From Faunimonas pinastri (GTDB lineage: Bacteria > Pseudomonadota > Alphaproteobacteria > Rhizobiales > Afifellaceae): a stretch of 64,000 bases of DNA. Below the pieces are notes generated by a model. It worked only from the letters and a program-made list of their open reading frames with translations. It made no database searches and was not told where the DNA came from. The stretch spans positions 1 to 64,000 of the forward strand of contig NZ_FOFG01000006.1 of the NCBI RefSeq assembly GCF_900110915.1. Reading direction: 5' to 3'. The position numbers and the translations under genes were made by a program. Shown here piece after piece: positions 37,597-47,186 of the stretch; position 1 is the stretch's first letter; every line of letters starts with the position of its first letter.

Positions 37597-38985
37597 TCAC
37601 CCGTAGCTGGCGGAGAGATGCGCGAAGAGCGCCCGGATCGCCTGCGCCTCGCCACCCTCTGGGCAAGCCGGGCGCACGCCCGGATTCCAGCCGAAGACAT
37701 CGAAATGGGCATAGGTTCGGGCATTCTCCACGAAGCGATCGAGAAAGAGTGCCGCCACGATGGCGCCGGCATGCCCATTGGTCGAGACGTTGTTCATGTC
37801 GGCCGTCCTGGAGGCCAGCCAGGAATCGTAGGGACGCCAGAGGGGCAGCCGCCAGAGGGGATCGCGAAGATCGTCCGCCGCCTGCTGAAGCCCTTGCGCG
37901 AAAGCCTCGTCATCGCTGAAGAAGGGCACGACTTCCGGCCCGAGCGCCACGCGGGCGGCGCCGGTCAGCGTCGCCATGGAAATCAGGATCTCCGGCTTTT
38001 CCTCGTCGGCATAGGCCAGCGCATCGGCAAGGATCAGCCGGCCTTCCGCATCCGTGTTGCCGATCTCGACGGTGAAGCCCTTGCGGCTCCTGAGGATATC
38101 GCCGGGGCGGAAGGAGCGGTCAGACACCGCGTTCTCGACCGTCGGGATCAGCACGCGCAGGCGCACCTTGAGGCCGGCGCCCATGATCATGGAAGCGAGG
38201 CCTAGCACATTCGCCGCGCCGCCCATGTCCTTCTTCATCAGGAGCATGCCGGACGCGCTCTTGATGTCGACGCCACCCGTATCGAAGACCACGCCCTTGC
38301 CGACGAGCGTCACCCTGGGCGCGGTCTCGTCGCCCCAGCGACAATCGATCAGCCGGGGCCGCCGCTCGCTGGAATCGCCGACGGCATGGACCATCGGGAA
38401 GCCCGTTTCCAGTTCTTGCCCCTCGATCACCGAGAAGGTCGCGCCGAAGCGATCGGCGACCTGCCGCGCGGCCTCGACGAGTTCGGCGGTGCCGAGATCG
38501 TTCGCGGGCGTGTTGATGAGGTCGCGGGTCAGGAAAATCGCTTCCGCGGTGCGGTCGAGCGCTTCGGGGTCGACCCCCTCCGGGCAGACGAACTTCACCC
38601 CGCCATGGCCGTTCGCCTTGCGATAGCGGTCGAACCGGTAGCCGCCGAGAAGCACGGCGAGAACAGCCAGCTCCGGCCGGTCGAAATCGCCTTCGAAACG
38701 GTACGTCCCCGGCGGGAGCAGCACGGCGAGCTTGCCCGGCGCCAGCGGGCTCGCGTCGCGCGCCGAGCCGCTCCCCAGGCCGAAGAGCACGCGCGCCACG
38801 TCGCCCTCCCCGTCCGGCAGCAGCACCAGCTTTCCGCTCTCGCCCTTGAAGCCCTGCGCCTCCGCGAAACGTCTCTCAGCCGGCGGCAAGCCGGCGAGCA
38901 GCGTGGCGCAGGCTTCGCTGGTCACGAGATGGACGGGACGCGCGGCAGAGCCGGCGGCGGACGCGAGGGAGATCGTGGAAGCCAT
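37597..38985 (-). CDS. Leucyl aminopeptidase (M17) family protein
   Basis: A 462-residue cytoplasmic metallo-aminopeptidase. The dinuclear metal and catalytic residues are seen in LVGKGVVFDTGGVDIKS (Lys and Asp) and NTDAEGRLILADAL (Asp, Glu, Arg). The N-terminal domain is short and divergent, as in the PepA-like paralogues that accompany NlpC/P60 enzymes in rhizobia. Substrates may be di- or tripeptides from murein turnover. It is divergent from tadD across a 129-base gap. Confidence 0.88.
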   Translation of the reverse strand: MASTISLASAAGSAARPVHLVTSEACATLLAGLPPAERRFAEAQGFKGESGKLVLLPDGEGDVARVLFGLGSGSARDASPLAPGKLAVLLPPGTYRFEGDFDRPELAVLAVLLGGYRFDRYRKANGHGGVKFVCPEGVDPEALDRTAEAIFLTRDLINTPANDLGTAELVEAARQVADRFGATFSVIEGQELETGFPMVHAVGDSSERRPRLIDCRWGDETAPRVTLVGKGVVFDTGGVDIKSASGMLLMKKDMGGAANVLGLASMIMGAGLKVRLRVLIPTVENAVSDRSFRPGDILRSRKGFTVEIGNTDAEGRLILADALAYADEEKPEILISMATLTGAARVALGPEVVPFFSDDEAFAQGLQQAADDLRDPLWRLPLWRPYDSWLASRTADMNNVSTNGHAGAIVAALFLDRFVENARTYAHFDVFGWNPGVRPACPEGGEAQAIRALFAHLSASYG

Positions 38986-39052
38986 GGGAGAATCCGAGTG
39001 AGAGGTTCCGGTTTATGCCTCTCGCCGCCCGGCTGGCAATCTTCAAACAGCG

Positions 39053-39091
39053 TTAACGAAACCTTAGCGAAGGCGGCTTAACGCTCGTTAA
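39053..39091 (+). promoter_or_regulatory. Candidate CtrA-type TTAA repeats upstream of tadD
   Basis: TTAA at 39053-39056 is followed after seven bases by TTAG (39064-39067), one mismatch from the CtrA consensus TTAA-N7-TTAA. Two more TTAA elements follow at 39078 and 39088 with a 6-base spacer. They lie 24-62 bases before tadD. TTAA is rare in DNA this GC-rich, so the cluster stands out. Confidence 0.4.
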
Positions 39092-39114
39092 CGATTCATC
39101 AGGGCGAGCACATC

Positions 39115-40005
39115 ATGCGGCGTCGATTTACGCGGCGGTCCTTTCCGGCCAACACGCGGCCCCTTTGGGCCAGCCTGACGCTTGTCGCGGCACTTGCCTC
39201 GGCGGGCTGCCAGACCACGCATGGCGGCCCCCAGACGGGCGCGATTCCCGCCACCGCGACGATCGAGGCATCGCATCTTTCGCCCGAGCAGGCGGTGGCC
39301 GAGGTGCAGAAGTGGGGCGCCGCCTACAGCCGCGACCCGAAGAGCAAGGAGGCCGAGCTGAACTACGCCGCCGCGCTCCGTGCTGTCGGCCAGACGGGCC
39401 AGGCCGTCGCGCTGATGCGCAAGGCCGTGATCTATCATCCGGAGGACCGCGAGGTGCTGGCCGATTTCGGCAAGGCGCTCGCCGACGACGGCGAGTTCCC
39501 GGAGGCGCTTTCCACCGTCCGGCGGGCCCAGCGGCAGGATAACCCGGACTGGCAGCTGCTCGCCACCGAGGGTGGTATCCTCGATTCCATGGGCGACCAT
39601 GAGGGTGCCCGCGCCCGCTACAATCAGGCGCTGGTGCTGGCGCCGGGCGAGCCGCAGGTGATGAACAACCTCGCCATGTCCTATGTGCTGACCGGCAATC
39701 TGAGCGAGGCGGAGGAACTGCTCACGAAGGCGGCGGCCGATCCCCGCGCCAGCCTGCGTGTCCGCCAGAACCTTGCGCTGGTGCAGGATCTGAAGGCGCA
39801 TCCGGAAAAGGCGGCGTCCTATGGCAACCGGCAAGCCACCGCCCCTCCCCCGGCCGCCATCGCGGCCCCGGCCCGGACGGCCCGCTTCGTGGCACCGCAG
39901 CCCTTACCCACCGCCGGGCAGGATGGCGACGCGCTCTACCCGACCGAAGAGCCGCCGCCCGCCACCGAGGAAAACACCTGGGCGGAGCTCAAGGCGAAGG
40001 GCTGA
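39115..40005 (+). CDS. tadD: TadD-like TPR lipoprotein of the Flp pilus system
   Basis: A 296-residue outer-membrane-directed lipoprotein. The signal LVAALASAGCQTT has a lipobox (SAGC). At least three tetratricopeptide repeats follow (about residues 70-215), and the C-terminal ~70 residues are Ala/Pro-rich. TadD is required for secretin assembly in Tad systems. It is on the opposite strand to, and converges on, tadC, so it is transcribed separately from the cpa operon. Confidence 0.85.
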   Translation: MRRRFTRRSFPANTRPLWASLTLVAALASAGCQTTHGGPQTGAIPATATIEASHLSPEQAVAEVQKWGAAYSRDPKSKEAELNYAAALRAVGQTGQAVALMRKAVIYHPEDREVLADFGKALADDGEFPEALSTVRRAQRQDNPDWQLLATEGGILDSMGDHEGARARYNQALVLAPGEPQVMNNLAMSYVLTGNLSEAEELLTKAAADPRASLRVRQNLALVQDLKAHPEKAASYGNRQATAPPPAAIAAPARTARFVAPQPLPTAGQDGDALYPTEEPPPATEENTWAELKAKG

Positions 40006-40036
40006 TCCTCTTCCCCTGAGAGCCGACACGGACCGT

Positions 40037-41011
40037 TCAGCCGCCGTGGGCTGCCCGCACCGCCTGGATCGCGGCAGGCGTGATGATGACGGCGAACAGC
40101 ACCGGCAGGAAGAACAGGATCATCGGCACGGTCAGCTTCGGCGGCAGGCCGGCTGCGCGCTTCTCCGCTTCCGCCATGCGCATGTCCCGGTTTTCCTGCG
40201 ACAGCACCCGGAGCGCCTGCCCCAGCGACGTTCCGTATTTCTCCGACTGGATAAGGCTGGTGACCACCGCCTTGACCCCGTCGAGCCCCGTGCGATCGCC
40301 GAGATTGTCATAGGCTCGGCGACGGTCCTGCAGGTAGGAGAGCTCGGCGGTGGTCAGGCTCAGCTCTTCCGCCAGCTCGACCGATTGCGAGCCGATTTCC
40401 TCCGACACCTTGCGGAACGCGGCCTCGATGCTCATGCCCGCCTCGACGCAGATCAGCATCAGGTCCAGGGCGTCCGGCCAGGCGCGGCGAAGCGATTTCT
40501 GCCGCTTGGTGATCTTGTTCTTCACAAAGATCGCGGGCGAGTAATAGCCGAGCAGCGCGAAGGCGATGGCGATGGCCAGCTTGAAAAAGAACGGCTTGTT
40601 CAGGTGCAGGATCAGGAAAATGTAGAGTGCGGCCGCCGCGAAAAGCACGATGGGCCCGATCACCCGGAAGGCGACATAGGCGAAGACGGGGTTCTGGCCG
40701 CGATAACCGGCGCGGCGGAGCATGCGCACGACTTCGCCATCTTCGGCCTGCTTGGCGAGGTTGAACCGGTCTACGATGTCCTTGAAGAGCTTGCGCGGCT
40801 CGGCCCTGAGCGAGGTCTTCTTCGCTGCCTCCATCTTGGTGCGTTCGCGCACCCGCAGCCGCTCGCGCTCATTGGCGACCTGCCGCATCCGCGTCTCCAG
40901 GTTGGAGCGGAAGAGATAGGGCCAGGACACAACGAGAATGGCGGAGAAGACCGCCACGGCCGAGGCGAAGGCGATCAGGAGGCCGGAATTCGCAGGATCA
41001 AGGAAGTTCAT
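40037..41011 (-). CDS. tadC: Tad pilus inner-membrane platform protein TadC
   Basis: A 324-residue type II secretion F-domain protein with membrane helices at both ends (about 12-30, 110-150, 290-315). Its cytoplasmic T2SSF core has WPDALDLMLICVEAGMSIEAAF and EKYGTSLGQALRVL. Together with TadB it forms the platform driven by CpaF. It is the last gene of the cpa operon, 10 bases after tadB. Confidence 0.93.
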   Translation of the reverse strand: MNFLDPANSGLLIAFASAVAVFSAILVVSWPYLFRSNLETRMRQVANERERLRVRERTKMEAAKKTSLRAEPRKLFKDIVDRFNLAKQAEDGEVVRMLRRAGYRGQNPVFAYVAFRVIGPIVLFAAAALYIFLILHLNKPFFFKLAIAIAFALLGYYSPAIFVKNKITKRQKSLRRAWPDALDLMLICVEAGMSIEAAFRKVSEEIGSQSVELAEELSLTTAELSYLQDRRRAYDNLGDRTGLDGVKAVVTSLIQSEKYGTSLGQALRVLSQENRDMRMAEAEKRAAGLPPKLTVPMILFFLPVLFAVIITPAAIQAVRAAHGG

Positions 41012-41021
41012 CCATTGCCCC

Positions 41022-42029
41022 TCAGAAGTCGAAGTTGATCATCTTGCGCATCACCATGATGCCGACGAACATCCAGAAAGCGCAGCCGAACATGACCATG
41101 TGCCCGGTGCTGGTGGTGAACAGCAGCTTGATGTAGTCGGGGCTGACAAAGCCGACGAGGCCGCCCACCACGAAGGGCAGCGAACCGATGATGGCGGCGG
41201 AGGATTTCGCCTCCTGGCTCATCGCCTTGATCTTGCCGTCCATCTTCTTGCGCTCTCTCAGCACGCGCGACAGGTTGCCGAGCGCCTCCGAAAGGCTGCC
41301 GCCGGTTTTCGCCTGCACCGCGATGACGATGGCGAAGAAATTCGCTTCCGGGACGGGCACGCGCTCCGGCAGTCGGGCCACGGCCTCCGACAAGGGCATG
41401 CCGAACGTCTGGTCTTCCACGACCTGCCGGAACTCCGACTTCACCGGCTCCTGCGCCTCCGTCGAGATGACCTTGAGGCAATCGACCAGCGGCAGGCCTG
41501 CCTTGATACCGCGCACGATGACATCGATCGCGTTGGCGAACTCGTTGGAGAAACGCTTGAAGCGGCGCTTGCGGCGCTGGCCCACATAGAGATGCGGAAC
41601 GAGGAGGCCTAGAGCCACGGCGAAGCCCAGCGCCGGTAGCAGCGACAATCCGATGAGCAACGTGCCGACGATAAAGCCCGCGATCCCCGCAATGGCGCAA
41701 AACAGGAAATAGGCGTTGCGGCTCCAGCTCAGGCCGCCTTGCCGCATTCGCGTCACGAGGGTCGGCTTGTTGTGACGCCGGTTCTTGGCGCGTTGCGTCT
41801 CTTCGATCTCGCGGATCGTCTCCTCGACGCTGCGGCGGCGACGCTGATCGTCGGTGAGGCCCGTGACCCGCTCGGAAGCCTTGTTCTGCACGCCGGCGAC
41901 AGAGTTCATCCGGCCCTGGGTCCGCTTGCCCGCTTCCAGCCGCGGAAACACCGCGACGAGAAGAAGCCCGCCGATGCTGAAGGCGACCAGCATGAACAAC
42001 GCGACCGAGACGAGGAGCGGCGACATCAT
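41022..42029 (-). CDS. tadB: Tad pilus inner-membrane platform protein TadB
   Basis: A 335-residue T2SSF-domain protein. An N-terminal helix (LLVSVALFMLVAFSIGGLLL) is followed by a charged linker, a helix pair near residues 115-155, the core FANAIDVIVRGIKAGLPLVDCL with TGGSLSEALGNLSRVL, and two C-terminal helices. I start at the ATG at 42029, because the 72-residue upstream extension is Arg/Ala/Pro-rich and lacks family character. The gap to cpaF is 52 bases. Confidence 0.93.
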   Translation of the reverse strand: MMSPLLVSVALFMLVAFSIGGLLLVAVFPRLEAGKRTQGRMNSVAGVQNKASERVTGLTDDQRRRRSVEETIREIEETQRAKNRRHNKPTLVTRMRQGGLSWSRNAYFLFCAIAGIAGFIVGTLLIGLSLLPALGFAVALGLLVPHLYVGQRRKRRFKRFSNEFANAIDVIVRGIKAGLPLVDCLKVISTEAQEPVKSEFRQVVEDQTFGMPLSEAVARLPERVPVPEANFFAIVIAVQAKTGGSLSEALGNLSRVLRERKKMDGKIKAMSQEAKSSAAIIGSLPFVVGGLVGFVSPDYIKLLFTTSTGHMVMFGCAFWMFVGIMVMRKMINFDF

Positions 42030-42081
42030 GCGACGCTCCTGCCGAACGGTTCCATCCTGTCCCCCACGCGCATCCGCATCG

Positions 42082-43545
42082 TCACGCCACACGGCCCTCC
42101 CGCACGTCGGACGCATCGAGAGCCGCGGCAAGGCGCGTCTCCTCGTTGTAGTAGCGCGCCCGGTCCCAGAACGCGGGACGGCCGATGCCGGTGGAGCGAT
42201 GCCGGCCGATGATGTTGCCCTGCGCGTCCTCGCCAAGGAGCTCATAGACGAAGAGGTCCTGCGTGGTGATCACGTCGCCCTCCATGCCGAGCACCTCGGT
42301 AATATGGGTGATGCGGCGGGATCCATCGCGCAGGCGCGAGGCCTGCACGATCACGTCGACGGAGGAGACGATCATCTCGCGGATCGTGCGCGAGGGAAGT
42401 GTGTAGCCGCCCATCGTGATCATGGATTCCAGACGGGACATCGCCTCGCGCGGGGAGTTGGCGTGCAGCGTCCCCATCGAGCCGTCATGGCCGGTATTCA
42501 TGGCCTGCAGGAGATCGAAGGCTTCCGGTCCGCGCACCTCGCCCACGATGATGCGTTCGGGACGCATGCGGAGGCAGTTCTTGACGAGATCGCGCATGGT
42601 GATCTCGCCCTCGCCCTCGATGTTGGGCGGCCGTGTTTCCAGGCGCACGACATGGGGCTGCTGCAGCTGCAGTTCCGCCGCGTCCTCGCAGGTGATGATG
42701 CGCTCGGTGGTATCGATATAGCGCGTCAAGGTGTTCAGCAGCGTCGTCTTGCCCGAGCCCGTGCCGCCGGAGATCAGCACGTTGCAGCGAACCCGGCCGA
42801 TGATCTGCAGGATCTGCGCGCCTTCCGGCGTGATCGTGCCGTAATTGACGAGCTGATCCAGCGTCAGCTTGTCCTTCTTGAACTTACGGATGGTGAGCAC
42901 CGCGCCATCGATCGCCAGCGGCGGCGCGATCACGTTGACGCGCGAACCGTCCGGCAGGCGCGCGTCGCAGATGGGGCTGGATTCGTCGACGCGTCGGCCG
43001 ACCTGGCTGACGATACGCTGGCAGATGTTGAGAAGCTGGGCGCCGTCGCGGAAACGCACGTCCGTCTCCTGCACGCGGCCCTCGACCTCGATGAAGACGC
43101 GGTCGGAGCCGTTGACCATGATGTCGGCGATGTCGTCACGCGCCAGCAGCGGTTCGAGCGGACCGTAGCCCAGCACGTCGTTGCAGATGTCTTCCAGCAG
43201 GTCTTCCTGCTCGGCAATCGACATCACCACGTTCTTCACGGAGATGATGTCGTTGACGATGTCGCGAATTTCCTCGCGCGCCTGGTCGCTGTCCATCTTG
43301 GCCAGCTGGGCGAGATCGATCGTATCGATCAGCGCTCCGAAGATCTGCGTCTTCAGCTCGTAATATTCGTCGGTGCGCCGAGGCCGAGCCGCCTGCGTGC
43401 GCGCGACCGAATTGCCGGAGGAGACTTGGGGCTGAGCCACGGGAACCGCGGGCCGGGAGGGCGCCGTCGGCTGCGGCCGGGGAATCCCCGGCGCACTGGG
43501 CTGGGCCTTGGGATCTAAAGCGCTTCGCCGTCCGAACGTCGACAT
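42082..43545 (-). CDS. cpaF: Tad pilus assembly ATPase CpaF/TadA
   Basis: A 487-residue cytoplasmic secretion ATPase that powers Flp pilus extension. A Pro-rich N terminus (about 10-50) precedes the N-terminal domain and the RecA-like core. The core has Walker [16 protein letters not shown], an Asp box [14 protein letters not shown], Walker [27 protein letters not shown] and the His box. It sits between the cpaE gene (11-base gap) and tadB. Confidence 0.95.
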   Translation of the reverse strand: MSTFGRRSALDPKAQPSAPGIPRPQPTAPSRPAVPVAQPQVSSGNSVARTQAARPRRTDEYYELKTQIFGALIDTIDLAQLAKMDSDQAREEIRDIVNDIISVKNVVMSIAEQEDLLEDICNDVLGYGPLEPLLARDDIADIMVNGSDRVFIEVEGRVQETDVRFRDGAQLLNICQRIVSQVGRRVDESSPICDARLPDGSRVNVIAPPLAIDGAVLTIRKFKKDKLTLDQLVNYGTITPEGAQILQIIGRVRCNVLISGGTGSGKTTLLNTLTRYIDTTERIITCEDAAELQLQQPHVVRLETRPPNIEGEGEITMRDLVKNCLRMRPERIIVGEVRGPEAFDLLQAMNTGHDGSMGTLHANSPREAMSRLESMITMGGYTLPSRTIREMIVSSVDVIVQASRLRDGSRRITHITEVLGMEGDVITTQDLFVYELLGEDAQGNIIGRHRSTGIGRPAFWDRARYYNEETRLAAALDASDVREGRVA

Positions 43546-43556
43546 GGCTCAGAGAC

Positions 43557-44840
43557 TCACTTCTTGGATTTCGTCGAGAACCGCCCGACCAGTGAGTTCA
43601 AGGAGAAGCCTCCCTTGCGGGCCCGCTTCAGCTCCTTGCGACCGGTGATCAACTGGGCGATTTCCAGAAAATGGGTATGGAGTTCCGATTTTCCATGGTT
43701 CTCGGCGATCATCTCTCCGTTATTCGCCGCCGCCCCGAACAGGGCGGGGTCGAACGGAATGACGGCCGTGAGCTCCAGGTGGAGAGCCGCGGCAAAGTCC
43801 TGCGGCTTGATTTCCGGGCGCTTCGGCACGCCGACCTGGTTGAGGACCAGTCGCGGGGGCGCATCGTTCGGACGCCCCTGCTTCAAGAGGTCCACAAGGT
43901 TCTTGGCGTTGCGGAGATTGGCAAGGTCCGGAATGGCCGTCACGACGACCTGATCCACGGAGAGCAGTGTTTTCCGGGCCCAGGCGGTCCAGACATGCGG
44001 CACGTCCAGCACCACGGAAGGCACGCTGCCCTGCACCAGATCGAGCACGCGGTCGAAGGCCGTGTCCTCCAGATCGTAGGAGCGGTCGAGGGTCGCGGGG
44101 GCGGAAAGCAGGCTCAGGTGATCGCCGCATTTCGCGAGCAGGCGATCCAGCAGCACTTCGTCCAGCCGGTCCGCCCCGAAGACGGCTTCCGCCATGCCTT
44201 GGGCCGGATCGAGATTGAAGTTGAGCCCCGCCGTCCCGAAAGCCAGGTCCATGTCGCCGAGGACGATATCCGCCCCGAAGGTGCGGGCCATGGTCCATGC
44301 CACGTTATGCGCGATGGTGGACGATCCGACGCCGCCCTTCGCGCCGATGAAGGCATAACTCTGCCCCAGCTTCCCCGCGTTCTCGTCATGATAAATGCTC
44401 GAAATCGAGGCGATGACCTGCATCGCGTCGGCGGGCGCGACGAGATATTCGCTGACGCCGCGCTTCAGGAGGTCGCGATAGAACCGGACATCGTTGGAGT
44501 GCCCGATCACCATGACCTTGGTGCCGGCATCGCAGACTTCGGCGAGGCGATCGAGGCCGGCCAGCAGCTCCGGTGCCGGCAGACGGCTCTCGATGACCAC
44601 GAGGTTAGGCGTGGGGGCCGACTGGTAGAATTCCCCGGCCGCGTTGATGCCGCCGGTATGGACCTTCACATGGGCCCGTCCCATGCGCCGGTCGGTGGCG
44701 GCCTGCTCCAGAGCGGTGCAGACTTCCGGCGTGTCGCAGAAAGCCTGTACCGTGATCCGCGGGACGGCTCTCGCTTCGAAGGTTTCGGGAAGCTCCGCCC
44801 CGAGGGTGCCGGCTTCCTGAAGATTGCCGCTCATCGGCAT
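43557..44840 (-). CDS. cpaE: Tad pilus localisation protein CpaE/TadZ
   Basis: A 427-residue MinD/ParA-like protein that places the pilus machinery at the pole. The N-terminal half is an atypical receiver-like domain (VIGHSNDVRFYRDLLKRGVSEYLVAP). The C-terminal ATPase has a deviant P-loop, GAKGGVGSST, in which Ser replaces the usual Lys, as described for CpaE/TadZ. DMDLAFGTAGLN is the Walker A' to switch region. Its start overlaps the cpaD stop by one base. Confidence 0.92.
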   Translation of the reverse strand: MPMSGNLQEAGTLGAELPETFEARAVPRITVQAFCDTPEVCTALEQAATDRRMGRAHVKVHTGGINAAGEFYQSAPTPNLVVIESRLPAPELLAGLDRLAEVCDAGTKVMVIGHSNDVRFYRDLLKRGVSEYLVAPADAMQVIASISSIYHDENAGKLGQSYAFIGAKGGVGSSTIAHNVAWTMARTFGADIVLGDMDLAFGTAGLNFNLDPAQGMAEAVFGADRLDEVLLDRLLAKCGDHLSLLSAPATLDRSYDLEDTAFDRVLDLVQGSVPSVVLDVPHVWTAWARKTLLSVDQVVVTAIPDLANLRNAKNLVDLLKQGRPNDAPPRLVLNQVGVPKRPEIKPQDFAAALHLELTAVIPFDPALFGAAANNGEMIAENHGKSELHTHFLEIAQLITGRKELKRARKGGFSLNSLVGRFSTKSKK

Positions 44841-45568
44841 CAGGAGCCCCCGCCCGTCGATTGTGTGGTGAAGGGCTTGATGGCGGTACCCTTCTCATAA
44901 TCGGTGATCACCGCCGCACGACGGGCGCCATCGGCGGCCTGCACGGGCCGCGGCCGGACGAGGTCCGCCGGATCGGCGACCATGGCGGCGAAATTGTTCT
45001 GGCTGGCGCAACCGAGATCGTAGGTATCCCGATTGTCGGAATGCGCGACCATGTCGTCCGGCCAGATCCCGCACTGCGGGGTCATGGCCTTGAGCTTGAG
45101 ATAGCTCAGGCGGAGCACGCCGAGCTTTGCGGGATCGTCGACCGGATAGGGCGCGATTCGGATCGCGGTGCGCGGTACGCCCATGTCGATCAGCGCGTAA
45201 TGGATCGACTTGCCCATCTCGGCGGCCGCGATGTCGTTCGCGGCCCCGGTCGGCACCTGGATGTTCAACGCCCCGGTGCCTTCCCTGCGATAGGCACGAG
45301 CGTAGTCGCGGATGGGCGCGCGCAGCTGCGCGGACAGCGCCCCGGCATTCATGCCGACCGGCACGTCGAGCGTCTCGGGCTCGTTCGAGAGCACCACAGG
45401 ATGCCGTCTCGCATAATCCTGGTCGAAGAGCGCCTGGTTGGTCGCGGGGGCGTCGGTCTGGCAACCGGACAGCAGCCCGCCGGCCGCGACAAGCAGGACC
45501 ATTCCGAGAACGATGCGCTGCAGAGCAGGGCTTGCCCCGGCCTGAAACGATTTGGCCATGCCCGTCAT
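44840..45568 (-). CDS. cpaD: Tad pilus lipoprotein CpaD
   Basis: A 242-residue outer-membrane-associated pilus biogenesis protein. The signal ends in a lipobox LLSGCQTD. The CpaD block with VDDPAKLGVLRLSYL, then CGIWPDDM and DLGCASQNNFAAMVADPADLVRPR, is characteristic. ATG 45568 is chosen because GAGGG lies 8 bases before it; a TTG five codons earlier is less likely. It follows cpaC by 11 bases and overlaps cpaE by one base. Confidence 0.92.
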   Translation of the reverse strand: MTGMAKSFQAGASPALQRIVLGMVLLVAAGGLLSGCQTDAPATNQALFDQDYARRHPVVLSNEPETLDVPVGMNAGALSAQLRAPIRDYARAYRREGTGALNIQVPTGAANDIAAAEMGKSIHYALIDMGVPRTAIRIAPYPVDDPAKLGVLRLSYLKLKAMTPQCGIWPDDMVAHSDNRDTYDLGCASQNNFAAMVADPADLVRPRPVQAADGARRAAVITDYEKGTAIKPFTTQSTGGGS

Positions 45569-45579
45569 TTCCGATGCCC

Positions 45580-47157
45580 TCAATCGAAGGAAAATCCGAC
45601 CTTGCCCGCCCTGCTCGTGGCAGCCGCGGGTGCCGCGCCGTAAACGCGGTTCAGCCGGTTCATGAAGTAGGCCTGCGAGTCCGTCGGTCCGACATAGTTG
45701 TCGCCAGGCCGCGCCAACTGCTGGGGGGAGACCGGTTTCACCAGATAGGGCGTGACGATCATCACCAGCTCGGTCTGCGCGTTCTGGAAATCCTTAGATG
45801 AGAAGAGCGCGCCCAGGATCGGCAGCTTTTGCAGAACGGGAAGTCCCGTCGCGGCCCGCTGCGTCTGCTGGTTCATCAGTCCGGCCAGCACGAAGGCGCC
45901 GCCGGAGGGCAGCTCGACCGTGGATTCGGCATTCCGCGTGTTCAGGCCCGGGATGGTGTAGCCGCTGGTCGTGATCGAATAGGCAGAGTTGATCTCGCTG
46001 ACTTCGGTGCGGACATGCAGGCTGATACGCCCCGGCCCGAGCACGGTCGGGGTGAAGGCGAGCTTCACGCCGAAGTCCTTGAACGTCACGGTGGGCGTAC
46101 CGGTCGTATCACTGACGCCCGTCACGATCGGGAATTCGCCGCCGGCCACGAAGTTCGCGGTCTCGCCCGACACGGCCGTCAGGGTCGGCTCCGCCAACGT
46201 GCGGATCATGTTGGTTTCTTCCAGCGCCTTCACGGTAGCGCTGATCGAATTGCCGCCTGCGGACCACGACAGGTTGAGGGTGCCCGGCGAGGTCGCGGTA
46301 TTGATCGGGAAGGTCAGCGGGCTGAGACCCGTCCCGCTACCGCTATTGGCACTGAAGTTGCCGGAGGTCAGCGCGTCGGCCGAACCGTTGCCGAGGTTCA
46401 CCCCGAGCTGCTTCACGACAGTTCGCTGGATTTCGGCGATCGTCACCCGCAGGCTGACCTGCTCCTCGCCGGTGATGGTGAGGAGGTTGATGATCCGGCT
46501 TTGGCCTGACTGGGCGCCTTCCGAACTGGAGCTCTGGGAGGCTCCTCCGCCGGAACCTGCCTGCGAGGCGCCGCCGCTTTTGGCACCGCCAGCGGCGGCT
46601 CCGCCACCCGATGCACCGCTGTCGACGGTCCCGATATTGAACCCCTGCATCATGCCGGCCACGATTTGCTGCGCCTTGGCGGAATCGCTGGCCGACTTCA
46701 CCTGACCCCGGATGATGAAATTCCCGTTGAGCGTATCGGCGCGCACGGTCCCGTCCGGAATGGCCTGCCTGAGGATTTCGTTCAGCGAGGTCAGGTCGAC
46801 ATCGACATTGATATCGAAACCGCCGATCTGCGCACCGGAGCTGTCGAAGAGGAAGACGTTCGCCTGGCCCGTCTTCACGCCGATCAGATAAAGGCGCCGG
46901 GACGTCCGCAAAACCGCGTCGGCGATGGCGGGGTTTGAAACGAGCACGTCGCTGGCCGGGCGCGGCAGGTCGACCACGATCGACTTGTCCACCCCGAGGT
47001 GGATCTGCCGGTCGCGGGAAAGGTCGCTGGCCGTCAGCTTGATGTAGCTCCCGGCGGCGTTCGCGGCTTGCGGCGCAAGGAGGATCGGCGTCGCCGGAAG
47101 GACAGTCCCAAGGGCGAGGGCCAGCGCTCCGGCCTGCAGTTTGCGTAGCACGTTCAT
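45580..47157 (-). CDS. cpaC: Tad pilus secretin CpaC/RcpA
   Basis: A 525-residue outer-membrane secretin forming the pilus exit pore. It has a Sec signal (ALALALGTVLPATPILLAPQAANA), a pilus-formation N-terminal domain (about 35-105, VDLPRPASDVLVSNPAIADAVL), a BON-like region, a Gly/Ser-rich spacer (about 185-215) and the secretin core with VPSSGE-like ELPSGGAFVLAGLM. ATG 47157 is chosen because AAGGAG lies 8 bases upstream; the earlier codon at 47190 overlaps cpaB and adds 11 atypical residues. Confidence 0.94.
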   Translation of the reverse strand: MNVLRKLQAGALALALGTVLPATPILLAPQAANAAGSYIKLTASDLSRDRQIHLGVDKSIVVDLPRPASDVLVSNPAIADAVLRTSRRLYLIGVKTGQANVFLFDSSGAQIGGFDINVDVDLTSLNEILRQAIPDGTVRADTLNGNFIIRGQVKSASDSAKAQQIVAGMMQGFNIGTVDSGASGGGAAAGGAKSGGASQAGSGGGASQSSSSEGAQSGQSRIINLLTITGEEQVSLRVTIAEIQRTVVKQLGVNLGNGSADALTSGNFSANSGSGTGLSPLTFPINTATSPGTLNLSWSAGGNSISATVKALEETNMIRTLAEPTLTAVSGETANFVAGGEFPIVTGVSDTTGTPTVTFKDFGVKLAFTPTVLGPGRISLHVRTEVSEINSAYSITTSGYTIPGLNTRNAESTVELPSGGAFVLAGLMNQQTQRAATGLPVLQKLPILGALFSSKDFQNAQTELVMIVTPYLVKPVSPQQLARPGDNYVGPTDSQAYFMNRLNRVYGAAPAAATSRAGKVGFSFD

Positions 47158-47186
47158 GACATGAACTCCTTGCGCGGAACCGGCTT

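Noticed and set aside
39821-41038. A 405-codon plus-strand frame over tadC
   Set aside because: It is antisense to the tadC gene and overlaps the tadD 3' end in another frame.
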